Positions 14,917 through 21,204 of a stretch of 23,380 nt of DNA are shown in pieces. The stretch comes from CAZDFU01 sp964504985 (GTDB lineage Bacteria; Patescibacteriota; Microgenomatia; Daviesbacterales; UBA10151): NCBI GenBank assembly GCA_964504985.1, contig CAZDFU010000019.1, forward strand, positions 1 through 23,380, written 5' to 3'. Numbering within the stretch: position 1 is the first letter of the stretch; each line of letters begins with the position of its first letter. The notes beneath the pieces were generated by a model. It saw nothing but the letters and a program-made list of their open reading frames with translations. It searched no databases and had not been told where the DNA came from. The translations under genes were made by a program, and so were the position numbers.

Positions 14917-14945
14917 TTGACAAAAAGCGGGGAGTAAATTATTTT
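14917..14945 (+). promoter_or_regulatory. Promoter of the secreted-protein operon
   Basis: TTGACA (14917-14922, perfect), 17-nt spacer, TATTTT (14940-14945), in the 155-nt spacer after the sortase gene. Predicted start is about 14952, so the leader before the ATG at 14973 is about 20 nt without a Shine-Dalgarno. A TATAAT at 14855-14860 could be a second, weaker promoter. Nothing else is evident in this spacer. Confidence 0.65.
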
Positions 14946-14972
14946 AAGCGGTAGTCACTCTGCCTTATAAAA

Positions 14973-16994
14973 ATGGTAGATAGAGATTCAATACTTCGAT
15001 TTGGTGTAGCAACATCAACAATAGGTCTTCCTTTAATAGCAGTTGGTTTAATCAACCCTGGAATTCCTCAGGTAGATGCGCAAACAGTTTCTTCAAACAC
15101 AGCTGTAGATTTATGTAAATCTACTCCATGGAGAGAACCAGCTAGGACAGGCTATCCAGCTCCTTTTGGAGCAATGCAAAGAGGAGCAAATTATGAATTA
15201 AGAGAAAGTCTAGCCCGCTGGGATGCTTCAGTAATTATTGGTGATAGAGTTAAAGCAGGAACAGTTGATGAAGGATTTATCAGTTCTCAGGATTTAAAAA
15301 TAACTATCCTGCATCCAAATAATGGAGGGGGAGATTTTTCTGTAGAACTTAATGCAGGAAATAATATTAGATATGATTTGTTTCTTGACAGAAATGATGT
15401 AATTTGGGATCAGCGTAGTATGGATAAGATTATTAGAGAGGCTATGGAAAGAGGGAGACAATTTCAGCAAGGAGTAAATTTTGTGGTAGTGGATTACGAT
15501 GTAACAGCACAAGATCCAAATAGGTCACCAAGGGTTTTAGGGAGATTTAATGCAGAACAGACAGATGCTTTTATTAGAAATGAAAGAGCAGAGGAAGTAA
15601 GGGTTTGTGCAACTCCAACCTCTTCTGTAACCACTGAGCCAACTATTACTGGAACTAATACACCTGAAGCAACACTCATTCCCACAAACACTTCTACCAC
15701 TACTCCAAGGGCGCTGCTTACTGCTACCTTTACTGCAACTCCAAGTGAAACTCCTTTATCCAGAATTACTTCTACACCAACTGCTACACCAACTGCCTTG
15801 CCAACTGAGACGCCATCCTCACGTCCTTTAGCAATTGACCTGTGTAATCAAACTCCATGGAGAGAACCAGCTAGGACAGGCTATCCAGCTCCTTTTGGAG
15901 CAATGAGACAAGGAGATAATTATGATTTAAGAGAATCCTTAGAACCTATAGATTTTGCTTCCATAACTACTGATAGTGTTATCATCCCCAATACCTCAGT
16001 TGATGAGTCTTTTACAGATGCTGGGGAGCTCAAAATAATAATATTACATCCAGACAAAAACAGTGGTAATTTTGCGCTAGTGTTACACGCAGGTAATGGA
16101 ATTAGACGTGATGGTTTTGCAAACAGCGGGAGTGGCGATTGGGATGTAAGAGCGAGGAATAAACTAATAGCAGATCAAATAAACTTTGGCAGACAGTTTC
16201 AAGGAGCTGAAAGGTTTGTTGTTGTTACTTACAATGTAACAGCCGGTAATGCCCGTGTTACCCATAGGTTAAGTGCAGCTCAGGCAGATGAATTTCTCAG
16301 GCAACAAACTGCAGAACAGGCAGCAGCTTGTGTTAGACCAACCGGTACTCCCACATCTGTCCCCACTGAAAGACCAACTTCCACTCCAGTATCCATACCC
16401 ACTGAAAGACCTACAGCTACTTCTACAGCTATTGCTTCTCCAAGTAACTTAAATTGTGCTTTTAAAGAATCAGCTAATGGCTGGAGACCTGACTTTAGAG
16501 GTGGGGGAGATTATCCTTTTGGTGAACTCAATACTTTTCTTACTGTTGGTATCAGAACTGATGCTTTCAGGACTTCAGCAATACTTGCCAGTTATCTAGG
16601 ATTTCAGCGTAATGGTGCAGGTCAACTAAATGAACTTAAGTTAGATGGCCCAAATGAAATTGTCACAGCTCTTTTTCTAGGCGGAGGGTTTGGAACTAAT
16701 TGGGATGTGGTGTTAAGGGCAAGAGAGAATGAACAACTTCAAACTATAGATCCTCCTTTTGGTGAAACACCATTGGCAATAGATGTAATGAGGGCTAATT
16801 TAATCTTTAGAGCTGCTGAGATCAAAAGAAATCAGGGCAGGACTTTAGATAAAGTTAAATCGGTAATATTTCATCATGATGGTTCTATTCAAGCAGAGAT
16901 TTTGAATGCTGGAGAAATAGCAAGAAAAGTTAGATATGAAAATTGCACTAATCTACTTGTTATTTTAAATGGTGACATGACTAATGGTTGGTAA
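14973..16994 (+). CDS. Secreted three-module protein with Cys-bracketed repeats and Thr/Pro linkers
   Basis: Unrecognised family of 673 residues. A signal peptide (hydrophobic about 10-30, likely cleavage after VDA at 36) leads to three homologous modules. Each starts and ends with a cysteine: Cys48-Cys212, Cys291-Cys453, Cys495-Cys658 (spacings 164, 162, 163), and there are no other cysteines, so one disulfide per module is likely. Modules 1 and 2 share TPWREPARTGYPAPFGAM, LKI.ILHP, an L.AGN.IR turn and GRQFQ.....FVVV.Y.VTA; module 3 keeps the same outline but has diverged. Linkers 213-285 and 455-491 are Thr/Pro/Ser-rich, typical of extended, often glycosylated surface stalks. There is no C-terminal anchor. 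It begins the secreted-protein operon downstream of the sortase; binding or adhesion is the likeliest role, by inference only. Confidence 0.85.
   Translation: MVDRDSILRFGVATSTIGLPLIAVGLINPGIPQVDAQTVSSNTAVDLCKSTPWREPARTGYPAPFGAMQRGANYELRESLARWDASVIIGDRVKAGTVDEGFISSQDLKITILHPNNGGGDFSVELNAGNNIRYDLFLDRNDVIWDQRSMDKIIREAMERGRQFQQGVNFVVVDYDVTAQDPNRSPRVLGRFNAEQTDAFIRNERAEEVRVCATPTSSVTTEPTITGTNTPEATLIPTNTSTTTPRALLTATFTATPSETPLSRITSTPTATPTALPTETPSSRPLAIDLCNQTPWREPARTGYPAPFGAMRQGDNYDLRESLEPIDFASITTDSVIIPNTSVDESFTDAGELKIIILHPDKNSGNFALVLHAGNGIRRDGFANSGSGDWDVRARNKLIADQINFGRQFQGAERFVVVTYNVTAGNARVTHRLSAAQADEFLRQQTAEQAAACVRPTGTPTSVPTERPTSTPVSIPTERPTATSTAIASPSNLNCAFKESANGWRPDFRGGGDYPFGELNTFLTVGIRTDAFRTSAILASYLGFQRNGAGQLNELKLDGPNEIVTALFLGGGFGTNWDVVLRARENEQLQTIDPPFGETPLAIDVMRANLIFRAAEIKRNQGRTLDKVKSVIFHHDGSIQAEILNAGEIARKVRYENCTNLLVILNGDMTNGW
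15123..15176 (+). repeat. 54-bp exact repeat, copy 1 (module 1)
   Basis: Identical to 15852-15905 over 54 bases, including every third codon position. It encodes the module-opening TPWREPARTGYPAPFGAM, while the surrounding module sequences have diverged. Confidence 0.95.
15852..15905 (+). repeat. 54-bp exact repeat, copy 2 (module 2)
   Basis: Second copy of the 54-base exact repeat, 729 bp (243 codons) downstream of the first and in the same reading frame. Identity at synonymous sites inside otherwise diverged modules points to recent duplication or gene conversion. Confidence 0.95.
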
Positions 16995-16998
16995 ATAT

Positions 16999-17640
16999 AT
17001 GAAAAAAATACTTACTCTATTATTAATAATTATTGTTTTGGGTATCCACCCCAAGAATCTCTTTGCTGATTATTTTGTTCCTCAAGGCATAGGGCAGGTT
17101 GTTTCTCAACTGGTCTTAAATAAACAGGTTAAAAATCCTCAAAATGGTTTATTTGTAGAAAATCTAACTGTTACTGATGCCCACTTTTTACCAGGACAGG
17201 AAGTAACTTTTAGGATTGAGGTAAGAAATGCTGGAGGAAATGAATTAAAAGGAATTAATGTAAAAGATAAATTGCCTGATTTTGTAGATTTTGTTAGTGG
17301 ACCTGGTAAATTTGATGAAAACAGCAGAACAATGGACTTTCTTGTTGATAAACTGTCTCCTGGGGAATCAAAAACATATGAATTTATTATAAAAGTAAGA
17401 GCACAAAGTAATTTACCAAACAATCAGTTAACTTGTTTAACAAATTTAGCTCAGGCCAGCATTGATCAAATATTCACTCAAGATACATCAGTATTTTGTA
17501 TTGAAAATCAAGTTTTAGGAGTTACTCAAGAGATTCCTAAGACAGGACCAGATAATGCATCTTTAACTCTACTAGCATCATTACTTTCATTACTGATGTC
17601 AGTCTTCCTTTATAGAAAATCAAGAAAAGTAAGGGGGTGA
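16999..17640 (+). CDS. DUF11-like surface protein with IPKTG sorting signal (sortase substrate)
   Basis: Predicted substrate of the sortase upstream. From the ATG at 16999 (213 aa) it has a classical signal peptide (KKILTLLLIIIVLG, cleavage near LFA). A beta-sandwich resembling DUF11 repeats follows (VTDAHFLPGQEVTFRIEVRN, then VKDKLPDFVDFVSGPG and LSPGESKTYEFIIKV). Two cysteines about 21 residues apart (146 and 167 in this numbering) may form a disulfide. The C-terminus is a complete sorting signal: IPKTG (179-183), a hydrophobic stretch (about 188-205) and a basic tail with RKSRK. An ATG at 16984 would overlap the previous gene by 11 nt; I prefer 16999 because it gives a normal short signal peptide. 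The small size suggests an anchor or spacer for other surface proteins. Confidence 0.87.
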   Translation: MKKILTLLLIIIVLGIHPKNLFADYFVPQGIGQVVSQLVLNKQVKNPQNGLFVENLTVTDAHFLPGQEVTFRIEVRNAGGNELKGINVKDKLPDFVDFVSGPGKFDENSRTMDFLVDKLSPGESKTYEFIIKVRAQSNLPNNQLTCLTNLAQASIDQIFTQDTSVFCIENQVLGVTQEIPKTGPDNASLTLLASLLSLLMSVFLYRKSRKVRG

Positions 17641-17644
17641 AAAT

Positions 17645-18478
17645 ATGGGTATAGAAAAAATAAGGGAAATTCCAGGCAAATTGAAAGTTGCTGCTAATCC
17701 TATAACACGTACAATAGCAGCAGGCTTACTGGCTCTTAGTTTATCTCCGCAGATGTTACCCAAAAGTGCTGAAGCACAGGTTGGATGTGCTCCTGTGGTA
17801 TTGGGTCCTTTTCCAGCAAATAGTGATCCTGAAACAAGAAGAGTTTCAGCAGGTAATAGTATAGTAGATTTGGAAGTATATGCACCAAGTTATGGATTAG
17901 GAGACGAGCCTATCCGTACTGTGATAGATAGGAATGGTATAGTTGTTGAATTTGCTCCTAATGCAGCAGGGATAGGTTGGAAATATGGAGAAAATTGTCC
18001 TTTAGATCAAGCGATTCTTCATATAGATAGCTCAGGAAGAAAATACATGGAATTGGGTGATGTCTTAGCACGTCGTGCTTTAGTCCAAATTGAATCAGAT
18101 CAAGTAATTGTTTCAACTCCAGTTAGAGATCCGGAAGAATTATCAACAGCCGAAGAAGCTGAATGCAAAGCAACTGTTCTTGGACCTTTTGGCCCAGAAA
18201 GTAGAGCAATTATTGATACAGAAGATAGAATTACCCGAATTCAAGTCTTTGCTCCTCATAAAGGAATGGGTGGAACACCTGTAGACAGCATCTTGGACAG
18301 AGGGGGATTAAGGGTTAGATATGCTGAAGGTGTAGCTGGGATAAGTTGGAAAAATAATGTTGAGTGTTCATTGGAGCAAGTTCTAGAATCTATGGGAAAT
18401 GTTAGATTAGTTGAGTTAGCAGAATTAGTTGCCAAAGGGGTAGTGGAACTCTTACCTAGTTCAGATCAACCAAGATAA
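17645..18478 (+). CDS. Secreted protein with two Cys-bracketed tandem modules
   Basis: Unrecognised, 277 residues. A long basic N-region precedes a hydrophobic core (about 22-38) and an AEA-type signal-peptidase site at 42-44. Two homologous modules follow: 48-149 and 174-270. Shared features are VLGPF, a strand pair with VYAP/VFAP, a G-x-G-[DG]-x-P turn, ILDRGG versus VIDRNG, AGI.WK, and a cysteine at each end of the first part (Cys48/Cys118 and Cys174/Cys241, spacings 70 and 67). The C-terminal parts (MELGDVLARRALVQI and VELAELVAKGVVEL) are also repeated. There is no LPXTG-type signal. A strong Shine-Dalgarno (AGGGGGTGA) overlaps the stop of the sortase-substrate gene 4 nt upstream, so the two are coupled. 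Confidence 0.83.
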   Translation: MGIEKIREIPGKLKVAANPITRTIAAGLLALSLSPQMLPKSAEAQVGCAPVVLGPFPANSDPETRRVSAGNSIVDLEVYAPSYGLGDEPIRTVIDRNGIVVEFAPNAAGIGWKYGENCPLDQAILHIDSSGRKYMELGDVLARRALVQIESDQVIVSTPVRDPEELSTAEEAECKATVLGPFGPESRAIIDTEDRITRIQVFAPHKGMGGTPVDSILDRGGLRVRYAEGVAGISWKNNVECSLEQVLESMGNVRLVELAELVAKGVVELLPSSDQPR

Positions 18479-18527
18479 AGGGTTGATACTGCCCACCAAG
18501 TTTCAAAATTGAAAGGAGGTGATAAAT

Positions 18528-19307
18528 ATGACGCCAGATAGAAAACTAGAAATAAGAATAAGTAAAAGAGATGCATTCAAAGGTTTACTAATGGGAGCAG
18601 TACTTCCAATAGGACAAGGTATTGATTCAGCACTTAGAGGTGTTCAGGAGACTTCGAGTCAAGTATTAAACAACTTTACTAGAGGAAGTAAAAGATTTGA
18701 AAGCTCCGTGCCTACTGTGAGAGGAGCTACAGGATATATGGGTGCTACACGTATAGATTTTGGAGTTATGTTCCCCAGTATCATAAAAGGAGCATCTTCA
18801 CCTTGGGAAGCAGGAAAATTTCAGACTTTTTCTGAAATAGAACTTCCAGATGGTAATCACGCTTTTCAGAATGTTGATATTGGAACCCTCGGACCAGATG
18901 TAGATGTTATTTGGGCTTTTGACTTTAGGGGAGATATTCCAACAGGGGCTTTGACGGTTCATGCACCAAATGGTCCTACTGTAGAAACACGAGTAATTGG
19001 TATAAAAAGAACCGATTTAACTTACGTTCAGTTTAGAAGAGTCCTAAGAGGTGATGCATTCCATGTGCGAAAAATTTCTGATTATGGTGGAGACCCAGCT
19101 CTTGACGCCGATGCTCGAGCTCACGCAAGCAATTCTGCTCACGAACATCAGAAAGTGGTCTATATAGGAGATTTAGGATTATTTCAAAGACAATATGGAT
19201 CACAGGAGATGACTCTTTTACGTACGATGATTAGGGCTCAACACCCGCCTAGAGAAGATTTAGGTATAGGTATACCCAATTTTGTCAGTCCGCCAACTGT
19301 CAAATAA
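18528..19307 (+). CDS. Unknown 259-aa protein, possibly exported
   Basis: Not recognised. The start at ATG 18528 is fixed by AAAGGAGGTGA (18512-18522), essentially a full complement to the 16S tail, 5 nt upstream; a GTG at 18519 lies inside that site. The N-terminus SKRDAFKGLLMGAVLPIG resembles a twin-arginine signal with Lys-Arg in place of Arg-Arg. The hydrophobic stretch is short and no clear cleavage site follows, so export is uncertain. The rest is beta-looking with no cysteine at all, unlike the two secreted repeat proteins upstream. It includes the acidic patch GPDVDVIWAFDFRGD and a His-containing region NSAHEHQKVVYIGD. As the last gene of the secreted-protein run, it may belong to the same surface assembly. 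Confidence 0.75.
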   Translation: MTPDRKLEIRISKRDAFKGLLMGAVLPIGQGIDSALRGVQETSSQVLNNFTRGSKRFESSVPTVRGATGYMGATRIDFGVMFPSIIKGASSPWEAGKFQTFSEIELPDGNHAFQNVDIGTLGPDVDVIWAFDFRGDIPTGALTVHAPNGPTVETRVIGIKRTDLTYVQFRRVLRGDAFHVRKISDYGGDPALDADARAHASNSAHEHQKVVYIGDLGLFQRQYGSQEMTLLRTMIRAQHPPREDLGIGIPNFVSPPTVK

Positions 19308-19335
19308 TCTGGATTCAGAATTGAGCTAAAAGGAT

Positions 19336-20286
19336 ATGAAAAGATCTACGAAAGATGTAAGAATGGATCAGCCTTTAGTCTCAGTTATAATGCCCGTCTT
19401 AAATGGCGGGCATTATATTGAGCAGGCTATCCTAAGTATTATCAATCAAACATATCAGAACTTTGAGTTTCTGATAGTTGATGATGGCTCAACAGACAAA
19501 TCCTGGAAGATAATAAAAAAATTTCAAAATAAATATCCAAAGAAAATTAAGTGTTTTAAATTAGCAAGACACATCGGTGCTTTTGGAGCAACCAATTTTG
19601 CTATAAAGAGGTCCAAAGGAGAATTTATTGCATTAATGGATTGTGATGATATATCTTATCCTGCAAGATTTGAAAAACAAGTTAATTACTTACTTAAGAA
19701 TCAAGAAGTTTTGGTGGTGGGAAGCCATGTAAAAATAATAAATGAAAAAGGTAAAATAACAGGAGAAAAAAGACTCCCAACAAGTTATAAGAAAATATAT
19801 AAAGCATTTGGTATTTTCCATCCTATGGTTCATCCTGTTTGTATGGTAAGGAGAAATTTAACCAACGGTAAAACTTACCGGTATATCAACAAATTCGGTG
19901 TTAACGATGACTACAATACCTTTTTTAGTATCCTAAAGCTAGGTAAATTTATTAACTTAGATGAGTATCTTTTAAGTTATAGAATACATCACAAAAACCA
20001 TTCCATAAATAATATTAAGAAGATATTTCTAAATATCATAAAGATTAGAGTAGAGGCATTTAAAAAATACAATTACAATTATTCCATTTTGGATATTTTA
20101 TTAATATGTTGCCAGGCTTTACTTATTTTATTTATTCCTTCCAAATATATTTTTAGAGTTTACTCAATTTGTAGAAATATATATTATGATGAAAAGTTTT
20201 TGAAGAAATACTTCTATCTAAATATAAGCTCCTTGTATAAGCTAAGCAGAGGTTATTTATCTTCCATAGTATCCTTCTTATTATAA
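19336..20286 (+). CDS. Family 2 glycosyltransferase
   Basis: GT-A fold transferase adding a sugar from a nucleotide donor to an envelope glycan. Seen: 316 residues; VSVIMPVLNGGHYIEQAI and IINQTYQNFEFLIVDDGSTDKS at the N-terminus (donor binding), then the metal-binding ALMDCDDISYPARF (DxD-type, about 104-117), and an acceptor region with NDDYNTFFSILKLGKF. The C-terminal third is Lys/Ile/Tyr-rich with one or two hydrophobic stretches (about 248-275), suggesting membrane association. The start is uncertain: AAAAGGA is only 1 nt from the first ATG, and a second ATG (19363, MDQPLVSVIMP) is equally plausible. Composition turns visibly more AT-rich from here onward, and the next gene is a large membrane protein, together a typical polysaccharide-related pair. 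Confidence 0.92.
   Translation: MKRSTKDVRMDQPLVSVIMPVLNGGHYIEQAILSIINQTYQNFEFLIVDDGSTDKSWKIIKKFQNKYPKKIKCFKLARHIGAFGATNFAIKRSKGEFIALMDCDDISYPARFEKQVNYLLKNQEVLVVGSHVKIINEKGKITGEKRLPTSYKKIYKAFGIFHPMVHPVCMVRRNLTNGKTYRYINKFGVNDDYNTFFSILKLGKFINLDEYLLSYRIHHKNHSINNIKKIFLNIIKIRVEAFKKYNYNYSILDILLICCQALLILFIPSKYIFRVYSICRNIYYDEKFLKKYFYLNISSLYKLSRGYLSSIVSFLL
19386..19417 (+). repeat. 11-bp perfect inverted repeat inside the glycosyltransferase start
   Basis: TATAATGCCCG (19386-19396) and CGGGCATTATA (19407-19417) flank a 10-nt loop. The stem lies about 50 nt into the gene, over codons of the conserved VIMPVLNGGHYI motif. No T-run follows. Confidence 0.6.
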
Positions 20287-20298
20287 AAATTTTCAAAG

Positions 20299-21192
20299 AT
20301 GAAAAGTATTAATCTCATTTTTAGAAATTATTTTTTTGTCATATTGCTAGTTATTTTTGAAATAGCATTATTTATCACAAACTTTAAACCAAATACTTTT
20401 TTTGTTGGTTGGGATAATCTAATGCCAGAACTAAACTATAAAGCAAATTTTGAAAGAAGTTTATTTGGAGCTTGGCAAGAATATAGGGGATTGGGACTAT
20501 TGGACGGAATGAGTTTTACAGCGAATATTCTCCATTATCTATTCATATTTCTTTTAGATATTTTCTTACCCAAAGAAGTATTAAGGTATTTGTTTGTCTT
20601 TTTAATGCATTTAACTGGTGGTATAGGAATGTATTTTTTCTTAAAGAATAAAATACTTACTTTATGGAAAGGGATTAACCTGACTTCTTTAATTAGTTTT
20701 TGCGGGGCCCTTTTTTATATGTTTAATCTTGCTACAATACAGATGTTTTATGCTCCATATGAATTATTCTTAGTTCATTTTGCTTTTTTACCATTACTTA
20801 TAAATTCCTTAATTAATTTACTGGAAAATAGTTCGTTAAAAAATATTGCTCTTTTTTCTTTACTTTCTTTATTGGCAACACCGCAATCACATGTTCCGAC
20901 TATTTTTATTGTGTATATGCTTATGGTTTTAATTATCATAATACATAGATTATTTTTGTATAAACAAGCTGCATTTAAAAAAAGCCTTTTGGCATTATTA
21001 GTAATTATTGTTATTAACAGTTTTTGGTTGTTACCCTTTGCTTATTCTAGTTTAAATAAAACTTCAGTCATTATGAATTCAAAAATTAACCAACTTACCA
21101 ATGAAGATGTGTTCAGTAAGAATAGGCAAAGAGGTAATTTTTTAGATGTTTTATACCTTAGAGGATTTATGCTTGATGAAGTAGAAATGTAG
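20299..21192 (+). CDS. Large YfhO-like polytopic membrane protein, N-terminal part (ends at in-frame TAG)
   Basis: Multi-pass membrane protein, 297 residues up to the TAG at 21190-21192. It has at least six hydrophobic segments: about 9-26, 84-100, 102-116, 131-150, 155-170 and 185-215. An early loop with VGWDNLMPELNY and FERSLFGAWQEYRGLG is typical of the very large YfhO-like membrane proteins common in Microgenomates. YfhO proteins are tied to glycosylation of envelope polymers; the exact role here is unknown. The piece ends LRGFMLDEVEM, exactly where family members, as I recall them, continue through a soluble loop into MxPW, which is what the following ORF supplies in the same frame. It is therefore best read as the first part of a single interrupted protein. 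Confidence 0.85.
   Translation: MKSINLIFRNYFFVILLVIFEIALFITNFKPNTFFVGWDNLMPELNYKANFERSLFGAWQEYRGLGLLDGMSFTANILHYLFIFLLDIFLPKEVLRYLFVFLMHLTGGIGMYFFLKNKILTLWKGINLTSLISFCGALFYMFNLATIQMFYAPYELFLVHFAFLPLLINSLINLLENSSLKNIALFSLLSLLATPQSHVPTIFIVYMLMVLIIIIHRLFLYKQAAFKKSLLALLVIIVINSFWLLPFAYSSLNKTSVIMNSKINQLTNEDVFSKNRQRGNFLDVLYLRGFMLDEVEM
21190..21192 (+). other. In-frame TAG interrupting the large membrane protein
   Basis: Codons before (DEVEM) and after (KNQKMEF) the TAG are in one frame, and the flanking protein looks contiguous, with no missing or extra residues obvious. TAG is a normal stop elsewhere in the window (polX, lemA, gatB, dnaE, yraN), so genome-wide recoding is excluded. A nonsense mutation, strain variation or a sequence error is most likely. 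Confidence 0.85.
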
Positions 21193-21204
21193 AAAAACCA
21201 AAAA

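Noticed and set aside
14861..14920. Tiny ORF of 19 codons after the sortase gene
   Set aside because: Its ATG abuts a TATAAT and its stop lies in the TTGACA of the operon promoter; no Shine-Dalgarno and no recognisable peptide.
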